From NCBI GenBank assembly GCA_023454175.1, contig JAEXRW010000005.1:1-64000 (forward strand): a stretch of DNA of 64,000 nt, read 5' to 3'. The notes under the pieces are model-generated. The model saw only the letters and a program-made list of their open reading frames with translations. It had not been told where the DNA came from and searched no databases. Positions 16,619-23,838 of this stretch are shown piece after piece. Each line of letters begins with the position of its first letter. The first letter of the stretch is position 1. This DNA is from Bacillota bacterium (GTDB taxonomy: Bacteria; Bacillota; Clostridia; Christensenellales; JAEXRW01). The translations under genes and the position numbers were made by a program.

Positions 16619-17923
16619 ATGAAGAAGGTTATAACCGTCCTGTCCCTGGTCCTCGTGGTGCTGATGGCCCTTTCGGGCTGTATCATTCATATCCCTGCTG
16701 CCTCGTCCCCCCAGCCGACCGTCTTGGCCCCCACGCCTTCCCCTGCTGCTGCAACGCCGTCTGCAACGGTTTCCGCGGATGTCGATGCCATCGTGGAGTC
16801 CCCCGTACTGGATTATGTCCAGGCTACGGCGCAGCAGGTTGCCGCGGTGGAGTCTCTGGTCGCGGCCAAGCAAAAGGCCATACGGGATGGGGATGTGGCG
16901 GCGCTGCTCGCCACGGTGTCCCCGGAAGACCCCTGGTACATGCAGGAACAGAAAAACCTTGCCCGCTCCCTGAAGGATTTTCCCGTTGCGTCCTTTTCCC
17001 TGGGAGTAAAGGATGTGATGGCCGCCGGCAGCGGCGAATTGAAGGCTGCCGTAACACAAACATATACATACAAGGGCCAAATGCGTTCCTGCACCTACAC
17101 CGAAAGGTTCGTCCCCAAAGACGGGGCCCTGTTGGATGCGGGCCTCGCCTGGAATGCGCTTGAAAACGGCGCCGTCCGTGTGACCTATGCGGCCAAAGCC
17201 TACAGGGACGTGGCGATGCAGTCCGTAAACACCGTTACAGCCCATCTCAGGGATCTGGAGGGACGCTTTGGGTTCACGCCTGATAAAAAAATATCCATCC
17301 GCATTTATGACGATTCCGAAATATTTACGGAATCCATTAAACTCCATTTGACCACATATCAGGGAGGCTGGACCGAGTATGGTGAGTCTTTGAAACTGAT
17401 GCTGGGTTCTACCGATTTTGAGGACGATTATCATCTCGTCCTTTGCCATGAGTCCACGCATTATTACCTTGCGAATATGACCAACGACAACGCCTGCTAC
17501 TGGATGCAGGAGGGCCTTGCCACCATGGTGGAAAACGGCATTCAGGGCATCGATGACCTACGGGTCGGCCGGGATTATTCCCTGATGGAGCTGGATAAGA
17601 AAGGCAGGCTGCCCGGCTTTGACTGGCTCAATGAAACCAATCCCGAACTCCTCATCGATGACGGCTCCATAGATGCCTACTATGCCGCCGCCAGCTTCGC
17701 AGTTGCCTGGTTTATCGATACCTACGGCTTCGAGGATTTTAAAAAAGTCTGCGACGCCCTCCGGAGCGACCCGTATATTGAAGGTACGGCCGCGGAAAAG
17801 ATCCCCGAGCTCAATGAATATTGCCTCTCCGCCATGGAGCGCATCACGGGCCATACGCGGGCCGATTTCAAGGCCGGCTATGACAAGGCTATCAAGGAAT
17901 ATGTGGATTCTTTGAAGGATTGA
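16619..17923 (+). CDS. lipoprotein metallopeptidase of the peptidase MA-like family
   Basis: About 434 residues. A signal peptide with lipobox MALSGC is followed by a Pro/Thr/Ala linker (about 25-60), a region of alpha helices and a nuclear-transport-factor-like segment (about 65-180), then the protease domain. The zinc site HESTHYYL (HExxH, about residue 277) is followed about 20 residues later by WMQEGLATMVENG, whose Glu would be the third ligand, as in gluzincins with the peptidase_MA_2 domain. It should sit on the outer membrane face and cut unknown proteins. AAGGAG precedes the ATG at 16619, deciding it over the ATG at 16598. A terminator follows. Confidence 0.87.
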   Translation: MKKVITVLSLVLVVLMALSGCIIHIPAASSPQPTVLAPTPSPAAATPSATVSADVDAIVESPVLDYVQATAQQVAAVESLVAAKQKAIRDGDVAALLATVSPEDPWYMQEQKNLARSLKDFPVASFSLGVKDVMAAGSGELKAAVTQTYTYKGQMRSCTYTERFVPKDGALLDAGLAWNALENGAVRVTYAAKAYRDVAMQSVNTVTAHLRDLEGRFGFTPDKKISIRIYDDSEIFTESIKLHLTTYQGGWTEYGESLKLMLGSTDFEDDYHLVLCHESTHYYLANMTNDNACYWMQEGLATMVENGIQGIDDLRVGRDYSLMELDKKGRLPGFDWLNETNPELLIDDGSIDAYYAAASFAVAWFIDTYGFEDFKKVCDALRSDPYIEGTAAEKIPELNEYCLSAMERITGHTRADFKAGYDKAIKEYVDSLKD

Positions 17924-17938
17924 TAGTTGGGACCAAAT

Positions 17939-17981
17939 GCCGCGGTGCAGCGCTTGGGCGTTATCCGCGGCTTTTCTTTTT
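17939..17981 (+). terminator. terminator after the lipoprotein peptidase
   Basis: GCCGCGG (17939-17945) pairs with CCGCGGC (17965-17971), followed by the T-rich run ttttcttttt. Confidence 0.85.
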
Positions 17982-18058
17982 CGATCAATGGAAGTGTGCG
18001 CGCTCGCAAATGCATTGGTCTACCCTGAAAAACCCTTGGATAGCCGGAGGGATTTGTA

Positions 18059-18137
18059 ATCTGCCGATGCGAGTCTGACCGTATAAACGGCACGTATTTG
18101 TGCTTCCGCTTTTTCCCGTCATCGGCAGATCTGTTTT
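18059..18137 (+). promoter_or_regulatory. structured leader with intrinsic terminator upstream of the MntP/YtaF-like gene
   Basis: A perfect 11-bp stem ATCTGCCGATG/CATCGGCAGAT (18059-18069 with 18120-18130) encloses two small hairpins: CCGT-ATAA-ACGG at 18079-18090, then CAC/GTG at 18091-18102. The right arm is followed by five T. This could be a multi-branched regulatory leader or a simple second terminator. I compared it by eye with the Mn2+ (yybP-ykoY) and fluoride motifs and saw no match. Confidence 0.5.
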
Positions 18138-18227
18138 TATAGGCCTCCCGTCTGACCCCTATGGAGATCGCCCGTGCTCACCCCATTTGTTTTTGCCTCA
18201 TATAATGGGCAGGGTGGGGTGAAATGG

Positions 18228-18827
18228 ATGGATTATGCGGCGGTTATCCTGTTGGGTATCGTAGCCAACCTGGATAATATGTGCATGGGGTTCGTATACG
18301 GTCTGCAGCGCAAGCGCGTTTCTTTTTTATCCAATGCAGTCATCGCTTTGATATCGGGCGCAGCCACGTTCATCTCCTGCTTCCTCGGAGGCCTCGCCGC
18401 CACGACGATAACGGAGTGGGCCAGCCTCATCGGCGGCATCCTGCTGTGCCTGGCGGGGGTATGGATGGTGGTGGATGCCCTCCGCAGCAAACATAAGCAT
18501 GAAGGGGAAGCGCAGGACGCGCCCGACTATCCGCATTTCCGGCGGGATAAGAATGGTCACAAGCATATCACATTTCGCGAGACGGCGCTGCTCGGCCTGG
18601 CGCTGGGGCTCAATTGTATTGGCCTTGCGGTGGGCGCCGGCCTCAGCGGTATAGATAGCGGCATCCTTGCGGCTTCCATGGCGGTTTTCAGCTTTCTCAC
18701 CGTATGGCTCGGCAATGCCGTAGGCCTCCGCCATCTGCTCCACAGGAGGATCCCGCAGAAGACCATCGAGGTCGTTTCAGCGCTGCTCGTCGTTGGCATC
18801 GGCCTGTATGAGGTATTCCTGGGGTAG
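18228..18827 (+). CDS. MntP/YtaF-like manganese or sporulation membrane protein
   Basis: About 199 residues with six predicted membrane helices in two related halves. Each half has a short acidic/Asn signature at its start: VANLDNMCMGFVYG (first half) and LGLALGLNCIGLAVGAG (second half), the pattern of the DUF204 (MntP/YtaF) family. A His-rich loop (KHKHEGEAQDAPDYPHFRRDKNGHKH) lies between them. MntP members export Mn2+; YtaF is a sporulation protein of unknown transport activity. The ATG at 18228 has GGGTGGGG eight bases upstream; GTG at 18219 is an alternative. A structured leader lies 90 bases upstream. Confidence 0.82.
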   Translation: MDYAAVILLGIVANLDNMCMGFVYGLQRKRVSFLSNAVIALISGAATFISCFLGGLAATTITEWASLIGGILLCLAGVWMVVDALRSKHKHEGEAQDAPDYPHFRRDKNGHKHITFRETALLGLALGLNCIGLAVGAGLSGIDSGILAASMAVFSFLTVWLGNAVGLRHLLHRRIPQKTIEVVSALLVVGIGLYEVFLG

Positions 18828-18862
18828 AATTTCCGCACGGATGACTCCCCTGGAAAGGTTAC

Positions 18863-18908
18863 GTATAACGAAAAGAGCCCTGCTTGCACAGGGTTCTTTT
18901 CGTTATAC
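18863..18908. terminator. bidirectional terminator between convergent genes
   Basis: A 20-bp inverted repeat (18863-18882 with 18889-18908, one G:T pair) with a 6-base loop. Its arms include AAAAG and CTTTT, so it can end both the MntP-like (plus) and propeller (minus) transcripts. Confidence 0.85.
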
Positions 18909-18916
18909 ATCTCTTA

Positions 18917-20848
18917 TCAAGTGATTTTAAAGCAATAGATTTTCTGTCCGCGCGTGCCGATCACCAGCATGTCGTTGAATACCACGGGCGTGGCCTCAAT
19001 GGCGCCGCCGGGGTGTTCTTCGTCGTACGCGGCGTCGTAGTCGTGCGGGGTGTATTTGTGCAGTAGTTTTCCCTTGCCGTCCACCACGTATATGTTGCCG
19101 CCTGTGTCGCATTCCACGATGTATGCCTTGCCTTCCGGCGTGTAAAATGTCACCGGCGAGCTCCACAGGTATTTGCTCGTGGGCAGGTTCCACACTTCCT
19201 CGCCCGTGTTTTTATCCAGCGCCACCAGCGTGCCCGTGCCCAGGTCCGGGTAGCGCCCCAGCGGGTAGATGATCAGGTTTTCGATGTCGCTGCCCGGCTT
19301 GCCCAGGATCGGCGTGCCCTCCACGCCGCCCTCTGTGGCCTGGGTGGTCTTGCAGGTGTACTTTTTCACCCATACCGATGTGCCGGTCTTGATGTCGATC
19401 TTGCGGATGTTGCATTCCCCATCCTTGTTGTGCTGGGACTCAATGGAGTTGGCCGTATAGATATATGCCGTCTGGTCTGCGGCGGATTCCTCCAGTACCG
19501 GGGAGGAGTTGGTGTCGTCAGTGACGTCCGCGGCCCACACCAGCTTCATCGTATTGAGGTCGATGCATGTCATCGTGCCCCCGTTGTCGCCGGATATGAA
19601 GTAGTTGCGCCAGATCACTGCGGAAGTCTCCCACCCCAGCGAGCGTTTGCCGCTACTCTTGTCTTCTTCCGTCACACCGTACTTCGGGCTGTTGTAGTTG
19701 AATTTGATGGGCTTGTCCGGTTTGATGGAGAGCTTGCCCGCCGCCTTGTCAAACTGCGTATTGAGCTTGATGGTATAAAGCACGCCGTTTTCGCCCGGTT
19801 CTATGAGTGTATCGGTATCCGCGCTGATCAGCGGGCTGGAGTCGTATGCCTGCCACTGACGGATCTTTACCGGATCATCCGTGCCAAAGGTGTACAGCCG
19901 GGTCTGGTCGATCAGGCTGTATACGCGGTAGCGCATCTGCCAGTCTTTCGTTCCGGAGTTCTTCGCGGTATCCCCCTGGCCGATGAAAAGCATCGGCACG
20001 CCGTTGGGATACAGGCTTGCCGTTCCCTTGTGCGGCACTTCGGAGTGGATGTTCTTGGGCCGTGTCGGCTTGCCGGTTTTCAGGTCCAGGAAGTAGATGT
20101 ACCCATCCAGGCATGGATAGATCACCTCCACGAAGTCTGGGTCGCTTTTGTACTCTTCCTTCAGGTTCATGATCTTTTTCACGTCGTCGGGCCATTTCAC
20201 CAGCAGGGCCTGTCCCGTCCATCCGCTGCCCGTCCATGCGCCGGTGCCCGTATCTTTTTTGGTGCTGGCCGAGTTCTTTGTCCATACTTTTTTCAGTTCC
20301 CCCGCGGATACGTTCGCCGTCCCGTAGCTGGACATGTTGCGGTAGTTGTTCCCGCGGAACGTGGTCACGCCTTCCAAACTGGTATAACTGTTCGCGTCTC
20401 CGAAGTTGATGGCCTGGGGACGCGTATATTCGCTCAATTTCGAATTCTCTTCGTATATGTTCGTTGTGAAATTCTGCTTTGCCGGGTCGGTATCGTCGTT
20501 GGGCGCCAGCGCCATGTCGCCCGGCAGCACTGATGTACTGGGTGTGGGTGTCGGCGTCGCCGTTTCCGTCGGCTCTGTAGAAACCGTGGGCGTGGGCGTC
20601 GTGCTGGCGGAGGGTTTTGTGCTCTTGGCGGGTGGTGTGGTCGTCGTGTCGCATCCCTGGAAAAGGAAGAGGCACCCTGCCACGATGAGCGCCAGGACCA
20701 GGACGGTGATGACGGCGATCATGCCCAGTCTTCTTCCGTTCACCCTGCGCCGTGGCGGCCGGCCATTGGGATTGCCCCGCCCTGGATATCCATCCGAGGG
20801 CCCCCTGCCCAATTTGGAGTATTTTCTGACGTTTCCGAGTTGGTTCAT
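18917..20848 (-). CDS. membrane-anchored PQQ-type beta-propeller protein, paralogue 1
   Basis: 643 residues. A basic Gly/Arg/Pro-rich cytoplasmic N-terminus (about 1-45) is followed by one membrane helix (about 48-68, LGMIAVITVLVLALIVAG) and a Thr/Pro/Ser linker. The large extracellular propeller has PQQ-like blades: VIWRNYFISGDNGGTMTCIDLNTMKLVW, GTLVALDKNTGEEVW, GNIYVVDGKGKLLHKY. No PQQ-dependent dehydrogenase catalytic residues are evident, so it is probably a binding or assembly protein of the envelope. The upstream frame extends to 21112, but AAGGAGG next to the ATG at 20848 fixes the start. A close paralogue is at 21671. Confidence 0.85.
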   Translation of the reverse strand: MNQLGNVRKYSKLGRGPSDGYPGRGNPNGRPPRRRVNGRRLGMIAVITVLVLALIVAGCLFLFQGCDTTTTPPAKSTKPSASTTPTPTVSTEPTETATPTPTPSTSVLPGDMALAPNDDTDPAKQNFTTNIYEENSKLSEYTRPQAINFGDANSYTSLEGVTTFRGNNYRNMSSYGTANVSAGELKKVWTKNSASTKKDTGTGAWTGSGWTGQALLVKWPDDVKKIMNLKEEYKSDPDFVEVIYPCLDGYIYFLDLKTGKPTRPKNIHSEVPHKGTASLYPNGVPMLFIGQGDTAKNSGTKDWQMRYRVYSLIDQTRLYTFGTDDPVKIRQWQAYDSSPLISADTDTLIEPGENGVLYTIKLNTQFDKAAGKLSIKPDKPIKFNYNSPKYGVTEEDKSSGKRSLGWETSAVIWRNYFISGDNGGTMTCIDLNTMKLVWAADVTDDTNSSPVLEESAADQTAYIYTANSIESQHNKDGECNIRKIDIKTGTSVWVKKYTCKTTQATEGGVEGTPILGKPGSDIENLIIYPLGRYPDLGTGTLVALDKNTGEEVWNLPTSKYLWSSPVTFYTPEGKAYIVECDTGGNIYVVDGKGKLLHKYTPHDYDAAYDEEHPGGAIEATPVVFNDMLVIGTRGQKIYCFKIT

Positions 20849-20990
20849 TATGCCTCCTTGCTGCTGCATTGCGTTCAAAGCAATAATGGTATTAAATGGG
20901 GTTGGCCGGCGGTCAAAACGCTCCGGTACTCCCGCATTTGGCTGATCATTCATCCGATAGCATACATCGGATGGTATGACGTCATGCGCA

Positions 20991-21509
20991 TTACATTTGT
21001 TTCGTGATAGCCTTGTGGCTTTTACGTTTCCGTACGGACCGCTTCTTGAAATCATCCGACAGCACGCTGATGTTGCCGTCCACTTCCAGCATCGCCAGGT
21101 CGATATCTTCAATGGACGGTACGCCGTGCTCCCGTGCCGCCTCCTCGATCTCGCTTTTTGAGATCTTGGCCCTGCGCATGTTTTTCAGGTTCATCCTGCC
21201 CCTGTACACCAGCATGACCGGCTCCCCCTGCACCAGCTTCCCGAAGCCCGGGAAGTAGTACATGATGAGCTTCAGCAGGAAATTCATTGCAAAAAGCACG
21301 CCCGCCGCGATCAGCCCGCCCTCCAGCGTGGTATTGGGCCCGGTCATGGCGTTCTGCACCGCATTGCTGATGAGCAGGATGAATATCAGGTCCACCACCG
21401 AAAGCTGAGAAAGCTCCTTCTTTCCGAAAAGCCTTACGCCGGCCACCAGGGCCACATATACGATGGCGGTGCTCACGATGATATTGAGGTACGGGTTTTC
21501 AAACAGCAT
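20991..21509 (-). CDS. DUF421 (YetF-like) membrane protein
   Basis: 172 residues. Three N-terminal membrane helices (about 10-90) include GKKELSQLSVVDLIFILLISNAVQN, the usual family block. A cytoplasmic mixed domain (about 95-150) follows with EPVMLVYRGRMNLKNMRRAKIS and LAMLEVDGNISVL. YetF-like proteins are common in spore-formers, and some (YetF, YkjA types) are spore- or stress-linked, but the role is unknown. It lies between two propeller paralogues on the same strand, a context that may be functional or may just show that the duplication flanked it. Confidence 0.88.
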   Translation of the reverse strand: MLFENPYLNIIVSTAIVYVALVAGVRLFGKKELSQLSVVDLIFILLISNAVQNAMTGPNTTLEGGLIAAGVLFAMNFLLKLIMYYFPGFGKLVQGEPVMLVYRGRMNLKNMRRAKISKSEIEEAAREHGVPSIEDIDLAMLEVDGNISVLSDDFKKRSVRKRKSHKAITKQM

Positions 21510-21600
21510 GCGTTTCGCCTTCCCTTATGAATAGCTATATGGGGTGGCGCAATTCGTTCTAATTATAACATCCATCATAACATTTTCAACACAAATAGGC

Positions 21601-21642
21601 AAAAGATACCCCCTCTTGTTTTTCTCATGGGGATATCTTTTT
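21601..21642. terminator. bidirectional terminator downstream of propeller paralogue 2
   Basis: The arms AAAAGATACCCCC (21601-21613) and GGGGATATCTTTTT (21629-21642) pair with one mismatch. On the minus strand the stem ends in TCTTTT. Confidence 0.75.
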
Positions 21643-21670
21643 GAATAAAGCAATCATTGTTACTGTTTGC

Positions 21671-23563
21671 TTATTTGATTTTAAATGCGTAGATGCGGTA
21701 TCCGCGCGAGCCGATCACCAGCATGTCGTCGTAAACCGCCGCCGTTGCTTCAAACGCAGCGCCCGTATGGTCCTGGTCATACTCTTCCGGGCTGTAGTCC
21801 TTGAACGTGTATTTATGGATGAGCTTTCCGCTCGCGCCTTCAATGAGATAGATGTTGCCCTTCGTCGTGTCCCCGGTAGCCGTGTCAAATGCTGCGATGT
21901 AGGATTTCCCCGAGGGTGTGTAAAAGGTCACCGGTGAGCTCCACAGGTAGTTGCCTGTGTGCACTTCCCACACCTTGTCCCCGGTCGCCTTGTCCAGTGC
22001 CACCAGCGTCCCGTCTTTTTTCCCGGGGATGCGCGCCAGCGGGTAGATGATCAGGTTGCGGATGTCCCCCTTGCCCAGGATGGGCGTCCCCTCGCATCCG
22101 CCCTCCGTCCCGTCCGCGGTATAGCAGTCAAAGGTCTTCTTCCATACGCTCTCTCCATTGCGGATGTCCATCTTGCGGATGGTGCATTTCACCTTCGGGT
22201 AATTCTCCGCTTCGATGGAGTTGGCCGAGTAGATGTACGCCGTCCCGTCAGGGATGGACTCTTCCAGTACCGGTGAACTGTTGGTGTCGTCCGTGCAGTC
22301 CCCCGCCCATACCAGCTTCATCGTGTTGAGGTCGATGCACATCATCGTCCCACCGTTGTCCCCCGCGATGAGGTAGTTGCGCCAGATCACGGGAGAGGTC
22401 TCCCAGCCGTACCACCGTGTTTTCGAGGACGCTTTACCCCCGTCCTTGTAACTGGGGGAGGTGTAGGTGAATTTGACGGGTTTGTCGGGGCTTACGGTGA
22501 GCGTGCCTTTCTCCCTGTCAAACTGCGTGTTCAGCTTGATCGTGTACAGGATGCCGGATTCCCCCGGCTCGATGAGCGTGTCCGTCTCCGCGCTGATGAG
22601 CGGGCTGGCGTCAAAGGCGTTCCAGCTCTTGCGGTAGGAGATATCCTCCGTCTGGCCGAATGTGGTCAGGAGTTTTTGGTCGATGAGGCTGTAGATATGG
22701 TACTTCATTTCCCCATTGGGTGTTCCGGTGGGCAGCGTATCCCCTTGTCCGACAAAGAGCATGGGGATTCCGCTCGGGTACAGGCTGGAAGTGGCCTTGT
22801 GCGCCACGCCGGTCACGATGGGCATTCGCGTCTCCGTGCCGTCCCGCAGGTCCAGGAAGTAGATATGCCCGTCCAGGCACGGGTAGATCACCTCGATCAG
22901 TCCGGGGTCGTTTTTCTTGGAGGGGTGGATGTTCATGATCTTTTTGATATCATCGGGCCACTTGACGATCAGCGGCTGCCCCGTCCAACCGCTCCCGTTC
23001 CAGATGTTCTTGCCGTCGCTGCGCTTCACGCTTCCCGTCCTGTTCTCCCATATCTTCGTCAGCGTCTCCTGTGTCACGGCAGCCACGCCGTAGCCCGACA
23101 TATCGCGGTAGTTGTTCCCGCGGAATGTCGTGATGCCGGGCAGGGTGGTATAGTCATCGGCGTTTGGGAAGCAGATCGGCTGTGGCCTTGTATAGGCGCT
23201 CACCTTTGTGTCCCCTTCATAAATGCTGGTGGTAAATTTCAGCTTCACCGGGTCTGTCTTGTCCGTGGGCGCTATATGGATGTCTGCCGGGAGCGTGGGG
23301 GATAGTGACGGGAGCACGGCTTTCAGTGTGGCCTTGGGCTTTGCAGGCCCCAAGGGCACGTGGCCAAAGAGCAGGATCGCGCCCGTGATGAGACCGGAGA
23401 GCACGAAGATCCCTCCGGCGATGGTCAGTACATGCCCCCAGTTGATGTCTCTGCTCCAGACGCTTTTGCGTATTGGGTCCGGTTTCTTTTCCGCCTGCTG
23501 TGCATTTTCCGTCTGGGCTTTCTGTCCCGACGAATACCGCTTTGCATTTTTCAGCTGGTACAT
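21671..23563 (-). CDS. membrane-anchored PQQ-type beta-propeller protein, paralogue 2
   Basis: 630 residues with the same plan as the neighbour at 18917: short cytoplasmic start, one membrane helix (about 45-67), Pro/Leu linker, then propeller. Identity with paralogue 1 is high across the propeller: both have TTFRGNNYRDMS/NMS, GSGWTGQ, KWPDD(V/I)KKIMN, VIYPCLDG(Y/H)IYFLDL, NGGTMMCIDLNTMKLVWAGD, and end RG(Y/Q)(R/K)IY(A/C)FKI. The ATG has GGGGGGAG five bases upstream. Extracytoplasmic, function unknown. Cys pairs in YPC and DCYTADGTEGGCEG are partly shared. Confidence 0.87.
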   Translation of the reverse strand: MYQLKNAKRYSSGQKAQTENAQQAEKKPDPIRKSVWSRDINWGHVLTIAGGIFVLSGLITGAILLFGHVPLGPAKPKATLKAVLPSLSPTLPADIHIAPTDKTDPVKLKFTTSIYEGDTKVSAYTRPQPICFPNADDYTTLPGITTFRGNNYRDMSGYGVAAVTQETLTKIWENRTGSVKRSDGKNIWNGSGWTGQPLIVKWPDDIKKIMNIHPSKKNDPGLIEVIYPCLDGHIYFLDLRDGTETRMPIVTGVAHKATSSLYPSGIPMLFVGQGDTLPTGTPNGEMKYHIYSLIDQKLLTTFGQTEDISYRKSWNAFDASPLISAETDTLIEPGESGILYTIKLNTQFDREKGTLTVSPDKPVKFTYTSPSYKDGGKASSKTRWYGWETSPVIWRNYLIAGDNGGTMMCIDLNTMKLVWAGDCTDDTNSSPVLEESIPDGTAYIYSANSIEAENYPKVKCTIRKMDIRNGESVWKKTFDCYTADGTEGGCEGTPILGKGDIRNLIIYPLARIPGKKDGTLVALDKATGDKVWEVHTGNYLWSSPVTFYTPSGKSYIAAFDTATGDTTKGNIYLIEGASGKLIHKYTFKDYSPEEYDQDHTGAAFEATAAVYDDMLVIGSRGYRIYAFKIK

Positions 23564-23838
23564 GGATGCTCCCCCCGTTCCGGTCGGCGATTGGGCGTAT
23601 AGCAGGGATTCATGGGATATTGTGTAATGGATATATCACATTGTAACAATTACATAATCTTTTGGCAATCCCTCCAGCATCGCCCAATCCGCCTCCCGGT
23701 TCGGAGGAATGCTCTTGGGAGCACAGGATATCGGGAATGCTCCGGTGCCCGGATCAGTAATAATCGGTAATATATCCAGGCTGTGTACGAATATCGTTAT
23801 GTAATGGATGTGAATTTATTTGCGGGGGTCAGGGTGTA
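23564..23838. other. divergent promoter region of the propeller and Ca-ATPase genes
   Basis: A 275-base gap with AT-rich parts near both genes and a GC-rich centre. Short repeats such as gaatgctc-n-ggagca near 23710 suggest a small hairpin. No gene and no clear spaced promoter boxes were found. Confidence 0.4.

Noticed and set aside
18059..18137. yybP-ykoY Mn2+ riboswitch upstream of the MntP-like gene
   Set aside because: The conserved GGGGAGUAG and related blocks are absent by eye; kept as an unassigned structure.
19430..20533. 367-codon plus-strand frame opposite propeller paralogue 1
   Set aside because: A mirror of the propeller codons; a similar shadow appears opposite paralogue 2. 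No ribosome site.
20849..21112. 88-residue N-terminal extension of propeller paralogue 1
   Set aside because: The extension overlaps the end of the DUF421 gene and AAGGAGG stands right at the inner ATG (20848).
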